From: Henricia sp. BOLD:AAB3569
Lineage: Eukaryota > Echinodermata > Asteroidea > Spinulosida > Echinasteridae
Assembly: GCA_037783545.1 (NCBI GenBank)
Contig: JBBELK010000218.1
Coordinates: forward strand, 1,116,001-1,180,000
Direction: 5' to 3'
DNA length: 64,000 nucleotides
Part shown: positions 33,498 through 45,892 of the stretch, piece after piece
Layout of the letters: every line of letters begins with the position of its first letter
How positions within the stretch are numbered: position 1 is the first letter of the stretch
Program-made: the position numbers and the translations under genes
Notes under the pieces: model-generated
Told to the model about the DNA's origin: nothing
Seen by the model: the letters and a program-made list of their open reading frames with translations, nothing else
The model's database searches: none

Positions 33498-33903
33498 GAG
33501 GTACTGTGACCGAGTGGTATAGGGTGTTAACTCGCAACACACGGGTGAAGACTTGGTGATGTGTTTTCGATACCTGGTCGTGATACCTGTGCCCTTGAGC
33601 AAGGCACTTAACCACAATTGCTCCATCCTTTGGAAGGGATGTAAAGCCGTTGGTCCAGTGTGTTAGGTATTGTAACGCACTGTATACACTGTTTTTTTAT
33701 AGTGTGTTGTATAATGCACTTAAAAAAACCCAGAGCACTCTTTTGTAAAGATTAAGGGGATTACCCGGTGTCTCTGGCCGTCAGCTGCCAATGGTGCCAC
33801 CCACCTATGTATCTCGATGTTTAGGTGGAAGTAACTTGTAAGCTTTGTGTAATTCAGCATACGGGCTGCGAATTGAAGTTCCATAATAAACTCTTGTTAT
33901 TGA
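33498..33903 (+). repeat. tRNA-derived SINE (TGGCCGAGTGG family)
   Basis: A degenerate head TGTGACCGAGTGG is followed by the complete family body and an AATAAACTC tail. Confidence 0.82.
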
Positions 33904-34174
33904 CATGCCTAATATAAAGCTCTTTTTGATACAGAGTTCCTTTCATTATGCATACGATGGTTATAGCGCTCACTTTAGTGGTCCCTTGAAGAGCGCTTAA
34001 AGGCATTATACATCATTGGTAATCTCGAAAATCAGAAATGTTCACAGAATTACACCTAACTTAATTACACAATATAAACATGATGACCGTAGAAAACTTC
34101 CCCTGAAATGGTTTTGTCTGAAGTGCTATAGTCTTTGAGAAATGAGTAAAACAATTAGTTTTCGTCTCATGAGA

Positions 34175-34352
34175 CGAAAATTCAATTCGCCCAAAAACCA
34201 TTTCGCCCAAGTGCCATTTCGCCCCAAACCACTTCGCCCGAGTGTTATTTCGCCCCAAATTACTTCGTCCAAACACTACATCGCCCAAAACCACTTCGTA
34301 CACAGGCCGTGGTTCAGGGCGAAATAGTTCAGGGCGAAGTGGTTTTGGGGCG
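34175..34352. repeat. Tandem CGCCC-AAA-CCACTT motif array with inverted end
   Basis: About six units of roughly 17 bases of the form TTCGCCCAAACCACTT follow each other. Complementary units (GGGCGAAGTGGTTTTGGGGC) close the array at 34318-34352. Confidence 0.75.
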
Positions 34353-34859
34353 AAATGACTGCAAACCCTTTTTTGACTGTTTTCTCAAAAGTTAGACGAA
34401 GTACGGAGCTGGTTTTTGCTCAGGTTGGTTTTAATCATGCATATCTTTAATCACACAGGGGTATAAAACTATTTGTAACAGTTTACCAATCATGTATACT
34501 ATCTTTAATTGAGACTTTGCTGTATTGAACAAGAAATACAATTGACCGAAAAGCAGATGTGAACTTCACAAAAAATATAAATTGTATGTGTTACGTTTGT
34601 ATTAGTGCCGCCATTTTGACATGTATCATAGGTTTTGTACAGGGTTAGGTGTCAAAGCCAGCGACGCATCCAGCCTTTATGGATTTCGCGGCCATGTATA
34701 CATGTAGCCCCGCTTTTCCTTTGTATTCCTGTATTTTAATGAGGCTGGATCCGCCACTTAAAGCTTGTTTGTCACTATTTATTGGCAAACTTCAGCAGTA
34801 AATATTTCTAGTTTACAGTAGGGAAATATTTCATCTTGCCTCATTTTAATGTTAAGGTT

Positions 34860-35470
34860 GTAGAAAAAATCATTTGAGATGGGATTTTGAAATAAATGGT
34901 ATTTTTGGTGACTCGACTTCCATCTATAATGTCTCGAAATTTCCTATGGTGTGAGAGAAAAATCTTATGGGCCTCATCATCTGGATTCAAACCCGATACC
35001 TCCAACTAGCCCGTTTGGAAAAAATGAGGTCTCAGAAAAATCATAAAATTTTAAAATTTAAGGAATATCATTTATAGGTTCTAAGCAACATTTCCAGCAA
35101 TTTTGAAGAAAATCTTAATCATAACATTTTCGGCCAAAAATGATAAATTTCATAAGCGATTTTTATCAAAATTGGTTAAAAAATTTACATTTTTAAAAAT
35201 GTCTCAGAAATGACTCCTAACGCATTTTTAGCCCATTTGGAACTGATTTCGTCATTTTCCGGAGGTAATTAGAAAAAAATTGTCCAAAATTGACATTATA
35301 TAAATTTTAAAATTGACATTGACATTTTGGAAATTTCATATTTCTTTTCCTGGGCGAGCAATCAAGGTCAAATTCAAGGAATATCATCTATGGGTTCTAA
35401 GCAACATTTCCTGCAATATTTAAGAAAATCTAAATCATACAATTTTGGAATCATAAGTAATCCCGCCCGA
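34860..35470. repeat. AT-rich repeat family, copy 1
   Basis: The words TCAGAAATGACTCCTAACGC and TCTAAGCAACATTTCC recur within the block and again at 52590-53270, spaced irregularly, indicating an old, partly tandem repeat. Confidence 0.6.
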
Positions 35471-36418
35471 ACCTATTTTGCACCCCTCTCCCATCCCCCG
35501 TGTCCCATCTGAAAGAAATCTTTAAGATTCGGGAAAGGCTACATTGTGTTTATTACTTTGCATGTCATTACATTCCTAATATGTCATTACGTAATGAGCC
35601 ACAGAGGTAGCGCATTCAAACGGCGTCTTGAAATAACCCCACACCTTTGTAATTGTTTGCGACCTGCAGGGCCCGCTAAATATAACACAAATCCTAAGAT
35701 GTCGGAATCGCGATTCCAATTTTTAAGGAATCGATTCCCTTTATCTAGATTCGATTCCCATTGATAGCCTGCCGATTCCCGAAATGTTTACATCATAGGG
35801 TATACACTTAGTATCGTTTTCCCATGAAAGAAAAATGGAATCGATTCCGAGTGACATCGCGACTCCTTTTTGGAATCGGAGTCGACTTCGAAAATGCTGG
35901 AGTCGCCCTGCCTGTCCTTTCTTCGGTTACGTAACCACAGCATTCCGGACGAAGCAGTGAACCGTGGAAGCAGCAGGCAGATTTTTAAACAGACGAAGTG
36001 CCGACGGCCGGTCAGGATGCTGGGTGATACGGGACGTCCTCGACAATCTACACTGCTGGTATTTGTTTAGGTACGTAAACTGACTTTATAATATTAAATG
36101 GTTGTTAGTAACGGTTTTTCCGTTATGTGAGAATAGTGAAGATTAAAGTTTTTTCCGTGTCTTTTACCTATTTCTGTGGGGTTCGGGATTTAGTACATGT
36201 GGGTTGAGTAAAATGGGTGAAATTAAAGGGGAAAAAGAGATTTGTTTTGTGATTCCTTTCTTGGAGGGGGTGGGAACGAAGAATCAAGTAACCGTCTTTC
36301 TAATGCAACTGTTGTTTTCTCTTTCAGACTGGATATGGCACGGCGGCTTCTTGGAAAAGGTAAAGATTTTTCTGAATAATTTTTGTTATGAATTTGAGGC
36401 ACGTTGGATTATTATTTA

Positions 36419-36464
36419 TAGACCCGTGAACAGGGCGGAAGGATCCGCCCTGTTCACGGGTCTA
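36419..36464. repeat. Perfect 21-bp-arm hairpin
   Basis: AGACCCGTGAACAGGGCGGA and its exact complement are separated by four bases (AGGA). It stands alone in AT-rich sequence within the candidate transcript's intron. Confidence 0.9.
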
Positions 36465-36639
36465 GTGGGTTTAGTACTAAAACGGGGTGGATTTGAGGGG
36501 AAAACCTGGTTTGTGATTCTTGCTTGAAAGGCCTTTGTACATTTGTGGATCTGTTAAAATCCTTATTTGGAAGGATTTCGCGAAAATTGTTACTTTAATA
36601 CCTGCAATTTCAACGCTGAGCACAACTCCTATGGACTAC

Positions 36640-37065
36640 AAAAATTACTTTGGATTTTTTTTCATATACATTGAACACGGATTTGGGTTAATTTATATAT
36701 TGGAATCAATAGCTTATTCAATTCTAAGATATACTTCCCACTGACACTTCCGTCGCAAATGTTGCATTTCTGAGATAAATAAATGATAAAATTACTGCAT
36801 AAAGTAATGCACAAAATGACATGGCGAGCGGTCTGTGTGTTAGCGCGACAACAGAGGGCGCTGCGCGCGCGCGTGAATGGATACCTTGTGCACTAACTGA
36901 AGGCAATTTTTGAAGAAGAAAACGTGATTTTTCTACAGAAAAGCAACATTTGCGACAAAAGTGCAAGTGGGAAGTATATTTTAAAATTACATTATGTGTT
37001 GATTCCAGGAGGTAATTTCCTTAAAATCTTTGTTCAATGTATACGAAAAAAATACCGTTACTTTT
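36640..37065. mobile_element. Foldback element with a CpG-rich insert, long copy
   Basis: AAGATATACTTCCCACTGAC near 36728 is answered by a diverged complement at 36965-36985. The interior carries GCGCTGCGCGCGCGCGTG. The ends match the compact copy at 37890-38150. Confidence 0.7.
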
Positions 37066-37889
37066 TCCCCTTGAAATTAACCTTATTTTATGCTAAAATC
37101 ATATTTTCTGAACAAAATTTCACTTTTTTTGGCGACAGATAAGCTGTAATAAGGTCAAAATAATGCAGGTATTGAACTAAAATCTTACCAAATGTGCTGT
37201 GGATATATCATATAGTAAAAATTTCACATTTATTCCTCAATACACCACGTAAATTCTCAATGACATAAACTGTAAACCCCCAAAAAGGTGCAAATCTGCA
37301 AAAGAAACACATTTTTGAAGTGGAAAGTGTCATTTAACTTGGAAACATTAACACTTTCAGGGTTTATTACCATGCATGGACACCCAGGATTTTCCTTGTT
37401 ATGACATATAAACCCTGTAAAAATGTTGGTTTGATGATAAAAACGCAAAATTATCAGTGTGGGAATTTTACTGAGGCCACGGAGGCCATTGCCTCTGTTG
37501 CCCCTTGTCTTGCCTTGGTGCCCTTTTGCGATACTCTTATAGACTTTTTGATTTTCCAATGGAAGTGCCCTTTAAAAACACAAAGATGGCAGTGCCCCTT
37601 CGGTAACGAAATTCCTACCCTGAAATTAGGTGGGAAAGTGTCATGAATTTACAAGGAAAAACTTATAATTTTTAAAGATTTGTCCAATAGGTTTAGCGCA
37701 AGGGGTCTCGGGGTCTCAGGGTCTCCATGCATGGTAATCTTTCCCTATTTCAAATTGTAGATTTTCTACCTAATATCTCTGGTGGTGCCCAATATATATA
37801 ATTTTCATTGAATTGACATAGGAACAAAATAGGAACAAAATAGGAATAAATAGGAATAAATTACTATTTTTATTTTTTAATTATACATT

Positions 37890-38150
37890 GAACAAAGATT
37901 TGAATGAAATTACCTCCTGGGATCAATAGATCATCCAATTTTAAGATATACTTCCCACTTGCACTTTTGTCGCAAATGTTGCATTTCTGAGATATGATAA
38001 AATTACTGCATAAAGTAATGCACAAAATTACAGCAACATTTGCGACGAAAGTGCAAGTGGGAAGTATATCTTAAAATTAGATTATCTGTTGATTCCAGGA
38101 GGTAATTTCCTTCAAATCTTTGTTCAATATATACGGAAAAAATACCCTAC
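37890..38150. mobile_element. Foldback element, compact copy
   Basis: Arms of about 100 bases contain ACTTCCCACTTGCACTTTTG, whose complement is near-perfect at 38050-38070. They are bounded by TTGAACAAAGATTTGAA and its complement. Confidence 0.82.
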
Positions 38151-38959
38151 AAAACAATAATTCAACAAAATGAGGCCATTTTAACAACCATTGTAAGGGT
38201 TTCGAGGAACCTTTTATTTATTTCATTAACAACAATACTTTGTCTTTTTCTCCTCAGGTTTTGATTACCAGCCAAGGGTCCAGTTCAAATGAAGTAAGTA
38301 TCAGTCTCTATTGTAACTTTAAAGGTGTATTGTTTGTGCTTGGAGCCAATTTTACCATGCAAATCTGGGCAATTCTCAGTTTGATGTTAATGATAATATT
38401 ACTGGAGTTTTATACATTCACTATACCAAAGTAGGTACATGTACCTATTTTTCTGTGTGGAGAATTATGGTAAAATACCTTGCCCAAAGGCACATCTACA
38501 ACCTTTTGAGTTAACCAAGGTACATGTACATGACACTTGACTGGAAATTTCATAGTAAAATTGGCTCCGAGTACATATATTTTTAAGGTAAGAACTGACC
38601 TCCAAATTTAAATCTTTAGGCAAAAACTAAACTAAAACAAATTTGGAATATGTGGCCAGTGACATTAAAATTAAAGAAATTGGCTTAATGAAAATCGATA
38701 CATAAACTGCATTTTCCGGAAACCAATATTTTTGATAACTTTAAAGCTAAATTAGGAAATTAACTCGATTATTGGCCCTTTCGCAAATTCATTGCTTGAG
38801 AAATAACTCCCTAGGGTGTATTGCTTTTGGAGGATTAAGGAGGGTTAGGGTTAATAATATTGCATTTCATGTCTCTCGACAACTCAATGCATTTTACAAC
38901 TATCGGGAACCACCTCAATATTGATACATGTATAGGTTGCTGAGTGGCAGCTACATTGT

Positions 38960-39140
38960 AAGCCAGAGACATAAGGAAAATTCCTCTTCTCTTCCGAAAG
39001 AATGTTCTAGGATCTTTAAGGTACATTACACAACACTGGACCTATAGGCTTTACATCCCATCCACAGGATTGAGCAATTGGGGTAAAGTGCCTTGCTCAA
39101 GGGCACAAGTAAACCACAACCTTTGGGTCATTCACTCACA
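38960..39140 (-). repeat. SINE body fragment (TGGCCGAGTGG family), minus
   Basis: It contains complementary forms of the body words GTGCCCTTGAGCAAGGCACT and CTTCTCTTCCGAAAGAATG. The tRNA head is missing. Confidence 0.6.
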
Positions 39141-39291
39141 AACTTCAGGTGGAAACACCCAAACTGCTTATAATAAGCTCAAAGTGACCTTTGATTTAAA
39201 CTTGGTAGACCTTTAATAGGTCACTTTCAGACTGGGAGCATTTCGCTCCCGTTCCTTTCGCGGCTCCAAACGGAATCTTTAACCAAGTCAA

Positions 39292-40426
39292 ATACTGAAA
39301 GTGATAGGCTTGTTTTTTATTGATATGATATGCTTTTGCCCATCACTTTCAAAACAGAATCTTTAAGCAAGTCTTTTTACAGGAAATTGCAATTTTTGGT
39401 TAAAATCAATATCTCTACACATTATACATACCTCCCTGGCCGTGATACTCTCAAAACTGAGGTACAGCATGTTAGGTCCAAAATTATGATATTATATATA
39501 ATCCTGCCTCTGCGCCGGCTATGGTGCTCGCGTATAACAGAGTCAAGCACCAGACTATCCGAATTGCGACCCAGCACGTACCATTTTTGGACAAGGGGGA
39601 TTTACCGGCCCATCGGATCCGGAAAAATCAAACAAGTTTGATTTGCTCCGGTCTATAGCGTACGGTCAGACCGGCCCAAATTGTTTCAGCACACACCTTT
39701 CCAGTATGTGGTCCGATTATCCAGGAAATCGCAAAGGTGTGCGGCGGGCTTAAAGGCACAGGCTCGTCAGCAATGCGCGCCCGCCAAATGTGTGCCACGC
39801 AATACGCAGCTCCATAGCAAAGGCATGGAGCTGCGTGTTTCGAGCACGAATTTGGCGGGCGCGCATTGCTGACGAGCCTGTGCCTTTAAGTGAATGACTT
39901 TTCACTCGTAAAGTCGCTTTGACAAAAAGCCTTTTGGTGTTAATTTGGAGTGAATCCGCCCTTCACTGAACGTACAGTGGCGCGCTAAAACAAATCCCCC
40001 CTCGTCCAAAAATGGTACATGCTGGGTCGCAATTCGGGTAGTCTGGTGCTTGACTCTGTTATATGCGAGCACCATAGCGCAGGCAGGACTCTAGGATTAT
40101 ACCGGTATATAATATCAGAATTTCGGACCTAACATGCTGCTACTGCATGGTGCTGCTTGGGGAAATTGAAATTTGATCATCAAATTGATAAAAACGAAGG
40201 TATACGTCAGTTTTGAGAGTATTACGGCCAGGCAGGTATGTAGAACGTATAGAGATTTTGATTTTAACAAGAAATTTCAATTTCCTGTAAAAAGACTTGC
40301 TTAAATTATATTCCGTTTTGAGCAATGATTTAGGAACAAAAAATGATTCTATTGAAAGTGATGGGCAAAAGCATACACAATGTATCATATCAATAAAAAA
40401 CAAGCCTATCACCTTCAGTATTTGGA
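39292..40426. mobile_element. Large inverted repeat hosting a nested MITE
   Basis: The left arm (39292-39604) is answered by the right arm (39991-40426), e.g. GTCAAGCACCAGACTATCCG and complement. The right arm carries extra sequence near 40140-40190. The TTAA MITE at 39750-39889 lies in the spacer. Confidence 0.8.
39750..39889. mobile_element. TTAA palindromic MITE, copy 1
   Basis: The 140-base element reads TTAAAGGCACAGGCTCGTCA at one end and the complement at the other, with a nearly continuous palindrome centred on GGAGCTGC-type arms. Terminal TTAA on both sides suggests a piggyBac-type target. Confidence 0.88.
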
Positions 40427-40433
40427 AGTACCG

Positions 40434-40672
40434 GCTTGGGTTCCTGTGCCCTTGAGCAAGGCACTTAAACACAATTGCTCCATCCTTCGGAAGGGATATA
40501 AAGCTGTTGGTCCAGTGTGTTAAATAATGCACTCTAAACATTAAAGATCCAGTGCATTCTTTCGTGAAGAGTAAGGGGATTCCCCGGTGTCTCTGGCCAT
40601 TTCTAATTCATCATCTTCCCCTCACGCCTGCGAGCGACAGTGCAATGGGTACTTTTGAGGAATCCTCGGTTT
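40434..40672 (+). repeat. Headless SINE flanked by a 44-bp direct duplication
   Basis: The family body runs from CCTGTGCCCTTGAGCAAGGC to GAGGAATCCTCGG. Segments 40383-40426 and 40677-40720 are direct copies with about two differences. Confidence 0.8.
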
Positions 40673-40739
40673 CATATATCATATCAATAAAAAACAAGCC
40701 TATCACTTCCAGTATTTGGAGTTTCAGTATCAAGTATTA

Positions 40740-41490
40740 ATAATAATTACATGACTATATACATGTAATTTCAGATTAAAATCAAATAATCAACAAATTT
40801 CACATGTGGAGTTTTCAAAGGCAAAGGTCACTTTGAGCTATTTGGAAGTACTCAGCCACAATACTTAACCCATTCTGCAAATTACCTGTACTATGCTAAA
40901 GGAAAACAAAGTGTATATTGTGCATATCGAGCTGAATTTGTGAAAAGCCTACGAATACGTAAATGAATTGACCTATACTTATCTGTGTAAATAGTCTGAA
41001 CTTAGGTTCCATGTTGTTGTGACTGGCCGAAATTTGTATTCATGGTAAATGGGAAAGAATTTAAAAGTCGAACGTCACATAAGCTCCCCTGCACTAAACC
41101 TGTGGGACAACTTAGGAAAATTTGCATAGAATTGAGAAGTTGATCACGGTTTCAGAATTTGTGTACAAACTATATGATCGTAAATTTTCTGTTTTTTCCA
41201 TCAAATCTGCACTAAGCGAGTCATTTTAAAGAAAACAAACTCTTACCATAGAATTATAAGTCATTCCTAGTGAAATCTTCATATTTTTTTTCCCTCAATT
41301 TTAGTTTTTTTCATTAGATTTGCAAGGAAATTCGTACGAAATTCTTTCCCTTAAATGTACAACACAGAAAGCCCTTATTTTTTGGCATGTACATGTATTT
41401 AAGGTTAAAACATACTTTACTTATTATTGCAATGCATACTTGCTGGAGTAAATGGTTAAAATTGGAGGTCGGTTGAATTCCCTATTTTTA
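40740..41490. other. AT-rich stretch without features
   Basis: I recognise no exon, repeat or signal in this part of the candidate intron. Confidence 0.4.
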
Positions 41491-41493
41491 ACT

Positions 41494-41819
41494 TAGGCCA
41501 AAAAAATAAATAGTTCTGCTTCCGATTACATGGCATTTCAAAATAGGGTAGGTAGGTAGGGAATTGTTTTTTTTTTTGCCAATTTATTTTGTGCACAATC
41601 ATATGGAGGCATCTGCGTGTAGTCAAGGCTTAGGGTAACAGTAAAACAATGGAAACAAGACTACCAAATAACTTCTACAATACATGAAGCACGTCGTTAG
41701 AAATTTATTTATTTATTTATTTTTTAAAAATTTTTTTCCGATAAAAAAAATAGGGTCGCAGCCTAAAAATAGGGTCGGTTGGGAAACCGGAAGCAGAACT
41801 ATTATTTTTTTTGGCCTTA
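41494..41819. mobile_element. AGGCC-polyA MITE, copy 1
   Basis: The left end TAGGCCAAAAAAATAAATAG and the right end complement share about 31 bases, including the copy-specific TAGTTCTGCTTCCG. Inside, ATAGGGT words recur. Relatives with different inner ends lie at 49632-49995 and 56611-56920. Confidence 0.8.
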
Positions 41820-42779
41820 CAGGTGCTACACACATTTCATTATGCTCTTTCCTGCCATGTACAAACTGCATGTTATAATATGAACTTATGTCGGCTATTA
41901 TTCCATCAAACGCATCAACATTCACTGTCCTTATAGGTACCCATTTACTCCTGGGTGGAGAGAAGCAAAGTGCATTGCTCAAGAGCACATGTAGAACTAA
42001 TCAATGTCTCAAATGCAATTCACAGCACATGAATTGACCTTTTAGTTTTGTAGAAAATGAAATGTGTAACATGCAGTTTGTACTCTTGCATTTATAACGA
42101 GAGAGAACGTACTGAAATGGCCAGGAAAATTATTTAGTACAAAACATGAAAATGGCTAAAAGTTGTTCAAGAAAATTCTAACCACTCCTAAATTGGTTTT
42201 TGTTTTGGTCAAATCTGCACTTGCGTCATTTTATAAGAAAAAATCAACTTAATTCCTACCTATAAATTTATAATCATTTTGTAAGTTTTACTAATAAAAC
42301 AAAAAATTGTTGATATTTTCCAGTTAACACATTGGTGATCACGAAAACTCAACATGTTTAAATTTGTTTGGATAGCACATACATGTATAAATGATTTCCA
42401 GCTAAAATGAGAAATTTAACTGAATTTGTGTAAAATTGTGAATTTTATTTTTATTTTCAGAAATGGCAGCTCCAGAGGTCGCAAGCAGTCCTGGTCCAGA
42501 CGGAACACCCGTTAGCTTTTAAACCGTGCCCTGGTACGTTGAAATAAATCGCCGATGGTATTTTGAGTCAATTTGGTATGTAGATGGGAAAACTTGAGAA
42601 AGTCCATCGTCATATATTTAATGACAATCTGATTGGTACCTAATTACATTTTTTTGTTTTAAAGTGGATGTTTAATAAATCATTTAAATTGTACAGGATT
42701 TTTCCTTAACAGGTAGAGGAGGGAAACCTCCAGCTCAATACATTAGAAAATCGGACAGGGGGTAACCCTTGTTCGATTT

Positions 42780-43070
42780 TTTTTTTTTATAATTTTGGTT
42801 GAGGGCTCATAACCTATCTGTAAAGACAATAGCAATTTGGACCTTGCATAAATTAGTTTAATGAACATTTTGCTTGCATATTTTACTTGGTGTATTTAGA
42901 GTACAGAATAAAATGAGACTTGTTTACAATTGAAACTTTTGTTGTCAGTGACTTTTATTTTGACTTTGGAAGTTATTTTTAAAATAAGATTGTTTACAAA
43001 CAAATTACTACATTTGTTAAAGTACATTTAACAATGCTACAAGAGAAATAAATACAATTGGTTGTTGCTA
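42780..43070. other. AT-rich segment around converging 3' ends
   Basis: An AATAAA on the plus strand at about 42909 is followed by T/G-rich sequence, and TTTATT at about 42955 is a minus-strand AATAAA. No coding sequence is seen. Confidence 0.35.
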
Positions 43071-43072
43071 AA

Positions 43073-43271
43073 TGAAGACAAGTACAAGTCAATGTTTACA
43101 AACTGTTAGGTTTTTGAGGGCGAGAAAATACATGAATCAAATGGAAGACTGCTTTGTTTACAAACTGTTAGTAATTTTGGATATTTGAAGACAAGTACAA
43201 GTCAATGTTTACAAACTGTTAGGTGTTTTTTTTAGGGCAAGAAAATACATGAATCAAATGGAAGACTGCTG
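43073..43271 (+). repeat. 118-bp tandem duplication
   Basis: GAAGACAAGTACAAGTCAAT at 43073 recurs at 43191, and the following TGAATCAAATGGAAGACTGC also repeats. There are about two diverged copies. Confidence 0.85.
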
Positions 43272-43924
43272 ACACTTTGGGTTTGTTTACAAACTGATAG
43301 TCATTTTTTGAGACTTAATTGAATTACTTGAGAACTGACTGTTAGATTCAGGAACCATCTATGGTAGGTTGAGCAGAAGGTTTAGTTGACTTGATTCTTT
43401 TAACATGTGTCTGTGGGAAAAACAAAACAACAAATTTTTAAACGTACAAATGGCACATTGTGGGGGGAAAAACCAGATGAGTCTGAAAATGTTTTTGCAT
43501 TTTAAAACTAAATATGCACCGAGGGAGGTGAATGATTTCCATGCTGTTAACTGCAACTCCTAAAGGCCCAATGCATCTTCAGTTAGTAATTTTTTTCAAG
43601 GACTTTAGATACTTTAAACGGTAAATGTGAGTGTATTAGGACTTACCATGGTTCAATCTGAAGACGATGCAGTGAGGTCTGCCAAAACACAAACAGATCT
43701 TGAAAATATTCAGCTCCTGGTCAACATCGCTTGGCACACACGTCTTTTTCATCTGTCGCAAATTAAGAAAATATCACGTTACAAAATGCTGGAGGTTTAC
43801 AGGTGGATAGTTTTCAAATTAACAATTTTGTTTTTTGGGGGGGAATACAAAAATATGCCTTACAAAAGTGCCCCATGATACAGAAGGGTGTGGGTGTGGG
43901 TTCGAGTCCAGCACAGGTTTCTAA

Positions 43925-44232
43925 TGATTTAAACCGACACCAGCGCACTGAGTGGTTAAGACAACTGCTCTAGAATGTAAGTTGCTGTGGGTTCGAGTCC
44001 CACCCAAGCACAGGAAAGGCCCCGAGTATAGAGTGTTGATAAATTACATCATAAAAGGGCAAGAGATTAGTCCATGATCCAAACAGGCCACTTGAATGGT
44101 TAAGACAACTGTTCTAGGTTCCGGTCCCAACTGCTCCCTGATTTGAACCAGCACAATGAGTGGTCAAGTCAAATGTGTAATGTACCGGTAGGAGTATGAG
44201 GATATGGGTTCGAGTCCCACCCAAGAACAATT
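43925..44232 (+). repeat. Tandem tRNA-like SINE heads
   Basis: Three units contain AGTGGTTAAGACAACTG-like A boxes and GGGTTCGAGTCCCACCCAAG B boxes. They are spaced about 80-150 bases apart and do not form complete cloverleafs. Confidence 0.65.
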
Positions 44233-44824
44233 TGATGACATAGTTCTTGGGAAAACACTGGGAAAGAGTAAGCTACATGTATAGACGAATCCCAAATTAA
44301 CCAATTTGAGACTGATCTGCGCACCTCTTTATCAAACTCAGAAGTGAACTAATGTGAATGCACAATCAGTCCTGCAGAACAGTACATGTACACACTCCGT
44401 CACTGTACAATACTGCACTTGTAGTGCATGTGTACTGCCGACTTGACACGAAGAGCCTCGGCTTCAACGCGGAAGTGCGCAGAACTGGCTAATGTGAAAA
44501 TGTCTATTCCTAATTTAGAGAAGTAGTAACAAGCTGATCATTACAATACCTGAAAGCTGCTCATGATGACAAATAGATTCCAACAGGAGAGAGACATGAA
44601 CGTGGAGTACAGTAGTCCAGGTGAGGCCAAGCATGGGCAGCAACACAAGGGAGCTTCACAAACTGGTCCTGATAAAAAATGAAATACACGAGTATTAAAG
44701 GTTTACTCCTTAAAAGTCTAGACATTTATTTTCAATCACCCATATCTGAATTGTGACATATCAATGGAAAGCTCATTAATTAATTGCCTTTCACAATGAC
44801 ACCACATTTGTAACAGTCACTTGT

Positions 44825-45540
44825 TTGAAGGCTCAACAACTCTGTTGTGAATGCAGGTGGGTCTTTAAACAGAATGTGCCAATACACGTGTTCAACAGAA
44901 CAACCAACTTTCTATCAGTAACAGAGAATATTAAAGGAAAACATATTGACAATTTTTCCTCACGATGTTCATCCCACAAATACATGTTCATAACAAATAG
45001 AGAAATGAACAGGCTTTCCAATGATACATGTATAATACACATTGCTAATAACAGTAACAAAGACATGATCCACCAAAACAATCTGTGAAAGATGTGTTTA
45101 ACTCTCAGCTTTCTGGCTGGAAGTAATTAAATGATTTCAAATTTTTGTTTGTATTTACAAAGAATATTTCAAATGCATTTAAAATATTTTTTGAAACGCA
45201 TTAAGTATACAGCTAAACCCTGTTATATACCTCATGCGTAGATTCCTGTCATCTGATTGGTTAAAAGCGGGGGCATTGAATCGGCTAGACCCGGCGCGTA
45301 TATGCCCACCGGTCAATAGTCTTTGCCATGCCCCGGGCATAGTCATTTAGCGGGTTCCGGACGCGCGCATTACATGTGTTAGCATAGCTATAGCTGTGCA
45401 CCAACTATGCAGCTGTGCGCTTCACGTAAACATTCATCAGGACGGTAATGGCGGAATCTCGACGTCATTTTGTCGTCTGTCGTAGATGATGAAGTCCTTA
45501 AGAAAGTAAGAGAAGTGGCCTACAGTGAAAACTGTGTCAG
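44825..45540. other. Stretch with a GCATAGTCAT-rich repeat edge
   Basis: CATGCCCCGGGCATAGTCAT at 45330 is related to the palindrome at 45725-45892. No gene was recognised. Confidence 0.35.
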
Positions 45541-45724
45541 GTGAAATGTGCTACTAAAGTGCCAGGTGATTATGCTACAATGTTTGCTGTAAATATACAA
45601 CTTTTCCGCCGTAGACCAGCTTTCGAAATCGAAACGCGAAGGACCACTGTCATGACTGTATATCATGATGTCTCGTTACTTTTAACCAACCAGATGACAA
45701 CAATCTACACATTCGGTATATAAA

Positions 45725-45892
45725 ACAAATATTGACTGCTGTTTATTCGGGTCATGGTTAAGATTATAGGCCCTCGGTAATCTCGAAGCCATGACTATGC
45801 CCCTCGGCTTCCGCCTCGGGGCATAGTCATGGCTTCGAGATCACCTTGGGCCTATAATCTTAACCATGCCCCTCATTGCAGTCAATATTTGT
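45725..45892. mobile_element. Foldback palindrome
   Basis: ACAAATATTGACTGC starts and its complement ends the segment. The core arms GTAATCTCGAAGCCATGACT and CCATGACTATGCCCC are inverted around TCGGCTTCCGCC. Confidence 0.85.

Larger units (their letters stand above)
35926..42914 (+). other. Candidate spliced transcript without a recognised product
   Basis: Three internal segments have good splice motifs: one ending at about 36070 (AG|GTACGT), 36328-36359 (CTTTCAG to AAG|GTAAAG) and 38258-38293 (TCCTCAG to GAA|GTAAGT). A terminal segment starts at 42461 (TTATTTTCAG), and an AATAAA lies at about 42909. Joined, they give only tiny frames: one of 19 codons from the ATG at 36338 and another of 19 codons from the ATG at 42463, plus a longer out-of-frame read-through. 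It could be a long non-coding RNA, a small-ORF gene, or a chance alignment of splice-like words. Confidence 0.25.

Noticed and set aside
36338-38292. Selenoprotein read-through (TGA between two small frames of the candidate transcript)
   Set aside because: Reading through the TGA would only give about 40 codons with no redox motif, and no SECIS-like element was recognised.
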